Shown here piece after piece: positions 1-5,631 of a stretch of 7,105 nt of DNA (the first letter of the stretch is position 1; each line of letters starts with the position of its first letter). The notes beneath the pieces are model-generated. The model ran no database searches, was not told the origin of the DNA, and saw only the letters and a list, made by a program, of their open reading frames with translations. The translations under genes and the position numbers were made by a program. The stretch is from JAMXLO01 sp041487355 (GTDB lineage: Bacteria; Pseudomonadota; Alphaproteobacteria; Acetobacterales; Acetobacteraceae): NCBI GenBank assembly GCA_041487355.1, contig JBGPND010000242.1, forward strand, positions 1 through 7,105. Reading direction: 5' to 3'.

Positions 1-153
1 GCGCAGGCCAAGGAGCAGGACGCCCGGCTTGAAGCGCTGCTGCTGGAGGGCCTGGCCTCCAAGCGTATCCCGCTCGGTACCGAATTTCGCAAAGGGCTTG
101 AGGCCAAGGCCGAGCAGATACTCGACAAATACAAAGACCGCCCTCGCCCGTGA
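1..153 (+). CDS. ParD-like antitoxin, C-terminal part (5' end outside window)
   Basis: Frame 1 is open from the first base to the TGA at 151-153 and gives the last 50 residues of a protein. The sequence is a charged, Ala/Glu/Lys-rich helix (ending LDKYKDRPRP) with no hydrophobic core, typical of the toxin-binding tail of ParD/CopG-type antitoxins. The DNA-binding ribbon-helix-helix would lie upstream, outside the window. The assignment rests mainly on the neighbour: its stop overlaps the GTG start of a ParE-like toxin by 4 bases (GTGA), the usual antitoxin-first, translationally coupled order. Such antitoxins bind and neutralise the toxin and repress their own promoter. The family call is inference, since the diagnostic domain is missing. 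Confidence 0.65.
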   Translation, partial: AQAKEQDARLEALLLEGLASKRIPLGTEFRKGLEAKAEQILDKYKDRPRP

Positions 154-479
154 ATTTGTTCATCCAGGAGTCGGCAGAGCAGGACATACTTCGCCAGGTC
201 GAGTGGTATGCAGAGAAGGGACTGCCGGATATCGCCCGGCGCTTCCATGCGGCATCTCCCGACGCCATCGACGCGCTGCTGGCGATGCCCGACGCCGGGC
301 GACCCAAGCCTACCAGCAACCCCCACCTTGCCGGTCTGCGCACGTGGCCCGTCAAGGGCATTGACGAGTTCCGTGTCTACTACCTTGCGCGCCCCAAGCT
401 GCTGACCATCGTGCGCGTCCTGCATGGCAAAAGGGATATCGGAATGATTCTTGACAGGCAGGAGCTGGAGGAACCGTAA
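150..479 (+). CDS. ParE/RelE-superfamily toxin of a type II toxin-antitoxin pair
   Basis: This 109-residue protein has the usual length and layout of ParE/RelE-fold toxins. An N-terminal strand and helix (IQESAEQDILRQVEWYAEK, residues 5-23) is followed by a helix ending near DALLAMPDAGRP. The C-terminal beta-sheet region reads DEFRVYYLARPKLLTIVRVL and then HGKRDI (about residues 72-97). The FRVYY...VRVLHGKRD signature is the recognisable family hallmark. ParE toxins poison DNA gyrase, while RelE relatives cleave mRNA on the ribosome. The sequence alone does not separate these, although the VLHGxRD ending favours ParE. The GTG start overlaps the antitoxin stop, so it is probably translated by coupling. 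The gene appears intact. Confidence 0.85.
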   Translation: MNLFIQESAEQDILRQVEWYAEKGLPDIARRFHAASPDAIDALLAMPDAGRPKPTSNPHLAGLRTWPVKGIDEFRVYYLARPKLLTIVRVLHGKRDIGMILDRQELEEP

Positions 480-591
480 AGTTAGGCGGTTCGGGTCACC
501 GACTTCACCACCAAGTGTCGCAAACATTCTAAATTTCATACGGTGACGCGCAGACCGGCATGGGTCGAGCCGACATAGTTCGGTCACCTTT

Positions 592-624
592 CTCCGCTTC
601 ACTTCCGGTGTCCGAAAAGCGGAG
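592..624 (+). promoter_or_regulatory. Hairpin covering the Shine-Dalgarno of the small gene at 632
   Basis: CTCCGCTT (592-599) is the exact reverse complement of AAGCGGAG (617-624), giving an 8-bp stem with a 17-base loop. The 3' arm contains the GGAG of the strong GGAGGA ribosome-binding sequence (621-626) that precedes ATG 632. In RNA the fold would hide that site. Whether this is regulatory or chance is unknown; no riboswitch class is recognised. Confidence 0.35.
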
Positions 625-631
625 GAAGAAT

Positions 632-841
632 ATGATCGCAAATGAATTCCGCCGCATCGCCCTGGCCCAGGGTCTGCTGCCGACTGTGCCGCCACCGGCC
701 CTCGAGAAGAACACCGATCCCGCGCCGGATCGCAGCCGGAGCCTGCCCCCGCCCCCGGACTTCATCCGGGGGTTGACCCGGGGGCCGGGCGGACCCGGGG
801 ACAATCCTGCCATGGCGGAACAGCACGCCCCGAACGCTTGA
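632..841 (+). CDS. Possible small hypothetical protein, tail inside a repeat
   Basis: A 69-codon frame starts at ATG 632, five bases after a near-perfect Shine-Dalgarno (GGAGGA, 621-626). That spacing is why this start is preferred over the in-frame ATG at 560. The first half (MIANEFRRIALAQGLLPTVP) could be a short amphipathic helix. The rest is Pro/Arg/Gly-rich and coincides with a GC-rich hairpin repeat (about 745-803), so that part may be repeat DNA that happens to be open. No family is recognised, and there are no membrane segments or cysteines. It sits between the toxin gene and the MarR operon, in the same direction as both. The good ribosome site argues for expression; the composition argues against a conserved fold. 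Confidence 0.35.
   Translation: MIANEFRRIALAQGLLPTVPPPALEKNTDPAPDRSRSLPPPPDFIRGLTRGPGGPGDNPAMAEQHAPNA
745..803. repeat. REP-like GC-rich hairpin element
   Basis: CCCCCGGA (752-759) and TCCGGGGG (765-772) form a perfect 8-bp stem with a 5-base loop. Two CCCGGG palindromes follow (777-782 and 794-799) that can pair with each other over an 11-base loop. The minus-strand reading (NPRMKSGGG) resembles the conceptual translations typical of short interspersed alphaproteobacterial REP/palindromic elements. Calling it a dispersed repeat is inference, because only one copy of this exact form is in the window; a hairpin with the same stem and loop lengths lies at 6782-6802. Confidence 0.45.
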
Positions 842-862
842 CGCTACCTCGTGTTCCGCCAA

Positions 863-880
863 TCATTTGCATGCAAATGA
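863..880. promoter_or_regulatory. 18-bp perfect palindrome, likely MarR operator
   Basis: TCATTTGCATGCAAATGA reads identically on both strands over 18 bases and is AT-richer than its surroundings. It lies 22-40 bases upstream of the possible starts of the MarR-family gene. MarR dimers bind palindromes of about 16-20 bp, often with TTG...CAA half-sites as here (TTGCATGCAA core), and commonly repress their own operon. The link between this site and this regulator is inference from position and symmetry. No clear -35/-10 pair could be placed around it. Confidence 0.65.
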
Positions 881-919
881 GCAGCCCTGACCCCGGTCCG
901 GGTGGCGCCGGAGGCGGGT

Positions 920-1378
920 TTGGCAACCTCGGAAGGGCCGACCAACAGATCGGCTGAAGCCCTCGCCGGCTTCATCGTCGAAGATCACGTAGGCTTTCTG
1001 CTCCGCCGGGCGCATCAGCGCCATGTCGCCTTGTTCACCGCTGGAATGGCGCATGTCGCGCTGACGCCGACACAGTTCACCGCCCTGCTGAAGACGGTCG
1101 AACTGGGGCGGATCACGCAAAACCACCTGGGCAGGCTCGCGGCGATGGACCCGGCGACGATCCAGGGCGTGGTGCGGCGGCTGATCGTGCGCGGCCTGAT
1201 GCGGAGCGGGCGGGACAGGATGGACCGGAGGACCGCGGTGCTGGAACCGACCGAGGCGGGCGTTGCGCTGATTGCCAGTGTCGTGGCATGCGCCCGGCAA
1301 GCGCATGAGGCGGCGCTGGCGCCGCTTTCCCCCGAGGAGCGGGTCCAGGTCCTCGCCCTGTTGCGCAAGATGGGCTGA
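920..1378 (+). CDS. MarR-family winged-helix transcriptional regulator
   Basis: The protein is about 152 residues from TTG 920, or 158 from GTG 902. I prefer TTG 920 because GGAGG (910-914) sits five bases before it, while GTG 902 has no ribosome site. The MarR plan is clear. A dimerisation helix (FIVEDHVGFLLRRAHQRH) comes first. The helix-turn-helix follows (LTPTQFTALLKTVELGRITQ, then LGRLAAMDPATIQGVVRRLI). The beta-wing is RSGRDRMDRRTAVLEPTEAG, with the conserved D-x-x-DRR and LT/EP-T-EAG pattern. The C-terminal helix is LSPEERVQVLALLRKMG. MarR proteins usually repress a divergent or downstream catabolic, detoxification or redox operon and release DNA on binding an aromatic or oxidising ligand. 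A palindrome lies just upstream and the oxidoreductase gene starts 7 bases after the stop, so it probably controls itself and that enzyme. The ligand is unknown. Confidence 0.88.
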   Translation: MATSEGPTNRSAEALAGFIVEDHVGFLLRRAHQRHVALFTAGMAHVALTPTQFTALLKTVELGRITQNHLGRLAAMDPATIQGVVRRLIVRGLMRSGRDRMDRRTAVLEPTEAGVALIASVVACARQAHEAALAPLSPEERVQVLALLRKMG

Positions 1379-1385
1379 AACGACG

Positions 1386-3107
1386 ATGGATGCCGTGCCT
1401 GCCACCAATGTAGAGACCCTGGGCTACGGCTTCAGCCTCGCCGACCTCGCCACGCGCGACGGGCTGGTGCGGCTGGACCGCGTGTTCCTCGATCATCTGG
1501 CGGCCGAGGATGCCGCGCTGCATGCGCGTGTGCTGGCAGCGCGCGCCGCGCCCGATGCGGTCGCCGGTAAAGATGAGAGCGATCTGGTGGTGGCGCTCGG
1601 CCCGCACGTCGATAACTTCGTCGCCGCGCTGTTCGGCATCGAGGCGGAGACCCTGGCGCTGGCGCGCGAGACCCACGCGCTCGACCCGATCCATGCCTGC
1701 AAGCGGCTGTTCGTGCAGCGCCAGGCGGTGAAGAAATACCCCGACCCGTCCGGCTTCGACGGCGCCGCGTTGCGCGCCGATCTGGAGGCGCGGTTCGGCG
1801 AGACGCTGACCGAGCGCGCCTTCGCCGATCACGTCGCGGCATGGGAGACGGCGGGCGCGTCGGAAACGCTGGATCTGGCGCTGCGCTATGCCGCCTGGGC
1901 GACGCTGACCGAAGCGGGCCGCGCGGCGCATCCCGGCAACACGCTGTTCCGCGTGCCGCACAGGCTCGACTACAACCATCTGGTTCCGGTTGAAACCATC
2001 GAGCGTGACGGCGTGACGATGCTACGCCTGCCGGAACATCACTGGCGCCAGCGCGAAGGGTTCGCGCTGACCGATGCCGGGATGAACACGCAACAGGCGC
2101 TGGATCAGATCAATTACTGCATCTGGTGCCATACGCAGGGCAAGGATTCCTGCAGGACAGGACTGAAGGACCGCAAAACCGGAGAATTCCAGAAGTCGCC
2201 GTTCGGCGTGACGCTCGCCGGCTGTCCGCTCGATGAGAAGGTCAGCGAGATGCACACGCTGCGCGCGCAGGGCAGCGTGCTCGGTGCCTTTGCCACCATC
2301 GCGATCGACAACCCGATGATGGCGGCGACCGGCCATCGCATCTGCAACGACTGCATGAAGGCCTGCATCTACCAGAAGCAGGACCCGGTCGACATTCCCC
2401 AGGCGGAGACCGCAATCCTGCAGGACGTGCTTGGCCTGCCCTGGGGCTTCGAGATCTATGCGCTGCTGACGCGGTGGAATCCGCTCGACATAAGCCGCCC
2501 GCTGCCACGCCCCGACACCGGCCGCAAGGTGCTCATCGTCGGTCTTGGTCCCGCCGGCTTCACGCTGGCGCATCATCTGATGAATGACGGCCACACCGTC
2601 GTGGCGATCGACGGATTGAAGATCGAGCCGCTGGGCTTCGATCCCACCGCACCGATCCGCGATACGCAGCAGTTGTTCGAGAACCTGGACGATCGCGTGA
2701 TGGCGGGCTTCGGCGGCGTCGCCGAATACGGCATCACCGTGCGCTGGAACAAGAACTACCTGAAGTTGGTGCGTCTGCTGCTGGAGCGACGTCGAGAGTT
2801 CGCGCATTTCGGCGGCATCCGCTTCGGCGGCGGCGCGACACTGTCGATGGACGATGCCTGGGCGATGGGCTTCGATCACATCGCGTTATGCATGGGCGCC
2901 GGGAAACCGACGGTGCTCGACATCCCGAACGGGCTGGCGCGCGGCGTGCGTGCAGCGTCGGACTTCCTGATGGCGCTGCAGCTCACCGGCGCGGCAAAGT
3001 TTTCTTCCATTGCCAATCTGCAGGTCCGCCTGCCGGTCGTGGTGATCGGCGGCGGCCTGACCGCGATCGATACTGCCACCGAAAGCCTCGCCTACTACGT
3101 CCGTTAG
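1386..3107 (+). CDS. Oxidoreductase N-terminal part: Fe-S region plus GltD-like FAD domain
   Basis: This part has 573 codons from ATG 1386, 7 bases after the MarR stop; the ribosome site is weak, suggesting translational coupling. Residues 1-235 match nothing I recognise. Then come cysteines C245, C248 and C256 (CIWCHTQGKDSC), C280 (GCPLDEK), and C320, C323 and C327 (CNDCMKAC). This layout resembles the [4Fe-4S] region ahead of the flavin domain in glutamate synthase small subunit and dihydropyrimidine dehydrogenase. VLIVGLGPAGFTLAHHL (382-398) is a GxGxxG FAD-binding fold. VVVIGGGLTAIDTATESL, with glycines at 555-557, is the second, NAD(P)-binding Rossmann motif, and translation ends only 17 codons after it. 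A protein stopping here would lack the rest of the NAD(P) domain and of the FAD site. Expected activity is NAD(P)H-linked electron transfer in the cytoplasm; the substrate is unknown. Confidence 0.75.
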   Translation: MDAVPATNVETLGYGFSLADLATRDGLVRLDRVFLDHLAAEDAALHARVLAARAAPDAVAGKDESDLVVALGPHVDNFVAALFGIEAETLALARETHALDPIHACKRLFVQRQAVKKYPDPSGFDGAALRADLEARFGETLTERAFADHVAAWETAGASETLDLALRYAAWATLTEAGRAAHPGNTLFRVPHRLDYNHLVPVETIERDGVTMLRLPEHHWRQREGFALTDAGMNTQQALDQINYCIWCHTQGKDSCRTGLKDRKTGEFQKSPFGVTLAGCPLDEKVSEMHTLRAQGSVLGAFATIAIDNPMMAATGHRICNDCMKACIYQKQDPVDIPQAETAILQDVLGLPWGFEIYALLTRWNPLDISRPLPRPDTGRKVLIVGLGPAGFTLAHHLMNDGHTVVAIDGLKIEPLGFDPTAPIRDTQQLFENLDDRVMAGFGGVAEYGITVRWNKNYLKLVRLLLERRREFAHFGGIRFGGGATLSMDDAWAMGFDHIALCMGAGKPTVLDIPNGLARGVRAASDFLMALQLTGAAKFSSIANLQVRLPVVVIGGGLTAIDTATESLAYYVR

Positions 3108-4850
3108 GTGGAAAAGTTCTCCGCGCGCTATCGCACGCTGGTCGCCGAACGCGGCGAGGCGGCGGTGCGCGCCGGCTGGAATGCGGAGGAGGCCGGCATC
3201 GCCGACGAATTCCTCGCGCATGAAGCGGCGATCCAGGCGGAGCGTGATGCCGCGGTAGACGAGGCCAGGCCGCCGCGCCTGGCGCAACTGCTCGATGCCT
3301 GGGGCGGCGTCACGATCGCCTATCGCCGCCGGCTGATCGACAGCCCCTCGTACACGCTGAACCACGAGGAAGTGGCCAAGGCGATGGAGGAGGCGGTCCG
3401 TTTCGCCGAAGGATTGACACCGCGCGCAGTGGAGGTGGACGAATTCGGCCACGCCGCCGGCCTGCGCGTATCGCGCGCCGACGGATCGGAGATCGTGCTT
3501 CCGGCGCGCGCCATCCTGGTTGCGGCCGGCACGCAGCCCAACACCGTGCTGGCGCGCGAGGACGGCCGCATCCGGCTCGACGGCAAGTATTTCCAGGCGG
3601 TCGACGAAACCGGTGCGCCGGTCACCGTGGTGCGTGGCCTCGCCAAACCCGATGTCGCGCATGTGCTGATGCATCGCGCAGGGAATGGCCGGTTCATCAG
3701 CTTCTTCGGCGATCTGCATCCGAGCTTCTTCGGCAATGTCGTGAAAGCGATGGGGGGCGCCAAGCGCGGCTACCCCGTCGTGTCGCGCGCGCTCGCCGCG
3801 CAGGCGGCCACGCAGGTGACCGGCACCGAGCTGATCGCGCGCTGCCGGCAGGATCTGACACCGACGGTGCATGCGGTGCATCGACTTACGCCCACCATCG
3901 TCGAGGTGGTCGTGCATGCGCCCGCGCAGGCGCGCGCCTTCCGGCCAGGCCAGTTCTACCGGCTGCAGAATTACGAGATGCTGGCCCCGCGCGTCGCCGA
4001 GGCGGGCGTGGCGACCACCGTGCTGACGATGGAAGGCCTGGCGATGACCGGCGCCTGGACCGACCCGGCAAAGGGTCTGGTGTCGGTCATCGTGCTGGAG
4101 ATGGGTGGCAGCTCCGACATCTGTGCCCTGCTGAAGCCAGGCGAGCCGGTCGTGCTGATGGGCCCGACCGGTACGCCGACCGAGATCCTTGCCGGGTCTA
4201 CGATTGCCCTGGTCGGCGGCGGGCTGGGCAATGCGGTGCTGTTCTCGATCGGCGCGGCGCTGCGTTCAGCCGGGTCGCGGGTGATCTACTTCGCTGGCTA
4301 CAAGCAGATGCGCGACCGCTACAAGGTAGCGGAGATCGAGCGCGCCGCCGACGCCATCGTCTGGTGCTGCGACGAGGCGCCCGGCTTCGCGCCGGCCCGC
4401 CCACAGGATCGCAGCTTCGTCGGCAACATCGTGCAGGGCATGGCGGCTTACGGCGCCGGCCGGCTCGGCGAGCAGGCGGTGAAGCTGGCGCAGGCGGACC
4501 ACATGATCGTCATCGGCTCGGACCGCATGATGCAGGCGGTCGGCACGGCCCGGCACGGCCTGCTGGCGCCGTATCTGAAGCCTGGCCACACGGCGATCGG
4601 CTCGATCAACTCGCCGATGCAATGCATGATGAAAGAGGTCTGCGCCCAGTGCTTGCAGCCGCAGATCGATCCGGTGACCGGCCAGCGGACGGTGGTGTTC
4701 TCGTGCTTCAACCAGGACCAGGCGCTCGACCGAGTGGATTTTCCTGCCCTGCATGAGCGGCTGGCGCAGAACGGCGCACAGGAGAAGCTGACCGCTCAGT
4801 GGATCGACCGTGCGCTGCGCCGGCTGCATGCACGCGGGGTGGCGGCGTGA
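3108..4850 (+). CDS. Oxidoreductase C-terminal part: rest of NAD(P)/FAD domain plus PyrK/ferredoxin-reductase-like module
   Basis: This part has 580 codons, in the same frame as the preceding part. The GTG at 3108 directly follows the TAG and has no Shine-Dalgarno, so an independent start is doubtful. It begins inside the interrupted NAD(P)-binding region and reaches ILVAAGTQPN (about 710-719 of the joined protein), the ATG-type motif that closes the FAD site in this superfamily. From about 830 an FNR-like module follows: RPGQFYRLQNYE (853-864, flavin binding), GPTGTP (926-931) and LVGGGLGNA (942-950, nucleotide binding). Near the C-terminus C1080, C1086, C1089 and C1107 (CMMKEVCAQC, then FSCF) match the cysteine pattern of the PyrK Fe-S site. 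The module resembles the electron-transfer subunit of dihydroorotate dehydrogenase B. The TGA at 4848-4850 abuts a large hairpin. Confidence 0.7.
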   Translation: MEKFSARYRTLVAERGEAAVRAGWNAEEAGIADEFLAHEAAIQAERDAAVDEARPPRLAQLLDAWGGVTIAYRRRLIDSPSYTLNHEEVAKAMEEAVRFAEGLTPRAVEVDEFGHAAGLRVSRADGSEIVLPARAILVAAGTQPNTVLAREDGRIRLDGKYFQAVDETGAPVTVVRGLAKPDVAHVLMHRAGNGRFISFFGDLHPSFFGNVVKAMGGAKRGYPVVSRALAAQAATQVTGTELIARCRQDLTPTVHAVHRLTPTIVEVVVHAPAQARAFRPGQFYRLQNYEMLAPRVAEAGVATTVLTMEGLAMTGAWTDPAKGLVSVIVLEMGGSSDICALLKPGEPVVLMGPTGTPTEILAGSTIALVGGGLGNAVLFSIGAALRSAGSRVIYFAGYKQMRDRYKVAEIERAADAIVWCCDEAPGFAPARPQDRSFVGNIVQGMAAYGAGRLGEQAVKLAQADHMIVIGSDRMMQAVGTARHGLLAPYLKPGHTAIGSINSPMQCMMKEVCAQCLQPQIDPVTGQRTVVFSCFNQDQALDRVDFPALHERLAQNGAQEKLTAQWIDRALRRLHARGVAA

Positions 4851-4935
4851 TGGCGGAATGCGCTGCGCTTTTCCGCCCTACGGGTTACGGATAACGGGTA
4901 ACGGGTAGGGCGGAAAAGCGTAGCGCATTCCGCCG
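4851..4935. repeat. 30-bp hairpin with heptamer-repeat loop, probable bidirectional terminator
   Basis: The arms 4851-4880 and 4906-4935 are inverted copies with two differences, both of which still allow G-U pairs in RNA; the core is GGCGGAATGCGCTGCGCTTT on the left. The 25-base loop consists of 7-base units CGGGTTA, CGGATAA, CGGGTAA, and a fourth (CGGGTAG) that runs into the right arm. The element begins one base after the oxidoreductase stop and ends four bases before the stop of the convergent CHRD gene, so it probably ends both transcripts. No U-tract follows, so intrinsic termination is plausible but unproven. GGCGGAATGCGCT...-type arms are familiar as dispersed intergenic repeats in many proteobacteria. 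Confidence 0.75.
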
Positions 4936-4939
4936 CCAG

Positions 4940-5443
4940 CTAGTTCGTCTTCTTCGCCGGCGCGGGGGCGCTCGCCTTCATCGGCATCGCGCCCGACTTC
5001 ATCATCGCCGAGCTCGACCCGCCGGGCCGCATCATCTGGCCACGGATTTCGCCGCCCGGATTGGCCGCGGTGTGGACATTCGCATACCACTTGCCAGCTT
5101 CCAGATCCTTGATCTGCGCATCGGTCAGCGCCACGGTGTTGGTCACCGGGCTGGGCGGGTTGCTACCGATCGGCACCGCCACGCCGGCGTTCGCCCCGGG
5201 CGCCGCCGGCCCGTGGAAGTGCGCCGCCGTCGCCGGGCCGCTCAGGCCCATATAGGTCATCGTGTAGGTCAGCTTCTTGCTGCTGGTGTCCAGCGTCGCG
5301 AGCACGTCACCGCTGCCCGCCGAGGCGTTGGCTGGCACCTCGGACTTGCCGCTCATCGTCGCCTGGAAGTCGATCATCGCGGCCGAGGCGGCTGACAGAC
5401 AGCCGACGGTGAAGACCGCGGCCAGAATTGACGTGCGGAACAT
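4940..5443 (-). CDS. Exported CHRD-domain protein
   Basis: The protein has 167 residues. The ATG at 5443-5441 is chosen because AAGGGGGA lies just upstream and the protein then opens with a good signal peptide (MFRTSILAAVFTVGC, cleavage likely near SAASAA). The upstream in-frame start would bury it. The mature part is a CHRD domain (about residues 23-140): an SGKSEVPAN opening, YTMTYMGLSG, the AHFHGPA motif, AQIKDLEAGKWYANVHTA, and an ending of NPGGEIRGQM. These are the hallmark segments of the family, named after chordin and widespread in secreted bacterial proteins of unclear role. A low-complexity Met/Lys/Ala/Pro tail follows. A Cys at residue 15 does not make a convincing lipobox. It is probably periplasmic or secreted and lies convergent to the oxidoreductase gene. 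Confidence 0.9.
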   Translation of the reverse strand: MFRTSILAAVFTVGCLSAASAAMIDFQATMSGKSEVPANASAGSGDVLATLDTSSKKLTYTMTYMGLSGPATAAHFHGPAAPGANAGVAVPIGSNPPSPVTNTVALTDAQIKDLEAGKWYANVHTAANPGGEIRGQMMRPGGSSSAMMKSGAMPMKASAPAPAKKTN

Positions 5444-5502
5444 GAATCCCCCTTGTTGCGATTTGGCACCCGAGTCGGTTCGCGGCACCCAGATTGCTGA
5501 AA

Positions 5503-5527
5503 GACGCGCCGGAAGTCACGGTATTCC
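5503..5527 (-). promoter_or_regulatory. Possible ECF-sigma-type promoter for the CHRD gene
   Basis: On the minus strand GGAAT (5527-5523) is followed after 16 bases by CGTC (5506-5503), then TTTC. This resembles the GGAA(C/T)-N16-CGTC/GTCT pattern of extracytoplasmic-function sigma factors. It lies about 60 bases before the CHRD start. An exported protein would suit envelope-stress control, but a match this short can occur by chance. Confidence 0.25.
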
Positions 5528-5631
5528 ATTGATCGCTCAGGAAATGGCCGGATGATCGGCCCGCCAACCGGTCCATGCCAGGCATTCGGGCAGGCCGTAT
5601 GCGTTCCGCCGAAGCCGTGGAGATCGCCACC

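Larger units (their letters stand above)
1386..4850 (+). pseudogene. Full-length multi-cofactor flavin/Fe-S oxidoreductase gene with internal amber codon
   Basis: Positions 1386-4850 are one continuous reading frame of 1154 codons apart from a single TAG at 3105-3107 (codon 574). Domain order over the whole is as follows: an unrecognised N-terminal part (about 1-235); a Fe-S region with seven cysteines (245-327); a GltD-like FAD/NAD(P) pyridine-nucleotide oxidoreductase (about 380-740), into which the TAG falls; and a ferredoxin-reductase/PyrK-like module (about 830-1110). Both flanks keep normal codon use and family-like sequence, so the break is recent or tolerated. A C-to-T change of a CAG (Gln) codon would explain it most simply. 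Alternatives are sequencing error, amber readthrough, or translation as two chains. It is probably co-transcribed with the MarR gene. I call it a pseudogene only provisionally. Confidence 0.6.

Noticed and set aside
1272..1385. Extended start of the oxidoreductase at 1272
   Set aside because: It would overlap the end of the MarR gene in another frame and add non-family residues; ATG 1386 fits the 7-base spacing.
1113..1979. Long open frame on the minus strand across the MarR and oxidoreductase genes
   Set aside because: Arg/His/Gln/Gly-rich shadow of strongly biased genes on the other strand; no ribosome site or family.
3108..3110. GTG after the TAG as the start of a separate gene
   Set aside because: No Shine-Dalgarno, and the protein would begin in the middle of a nucleotide-binding domain; kept only as an alternative.
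2022..3917. Two long minus-strand frames opposite the oxidoreductase (2022-2879 and 2886-3917)
   Set aside because: Composition is typical of antisense to high-GC coding sequence, and the plus strand carries clear domain motifs throughout.
4881..4908. Heptamer units as a CRISPR or iteron array
   Set aside because: Units are contiguous without spacers, only four in number, and confined to a hairpin loop (the last running into the right arm).
5441..5488. Upstream start and lipoprotein reading of the CHRD gene
   Set aside because: The start at 5488 precedes the ribosome site and signal peptide; the residue before Val-Gly-Cys is Thr, a poor lipobox.
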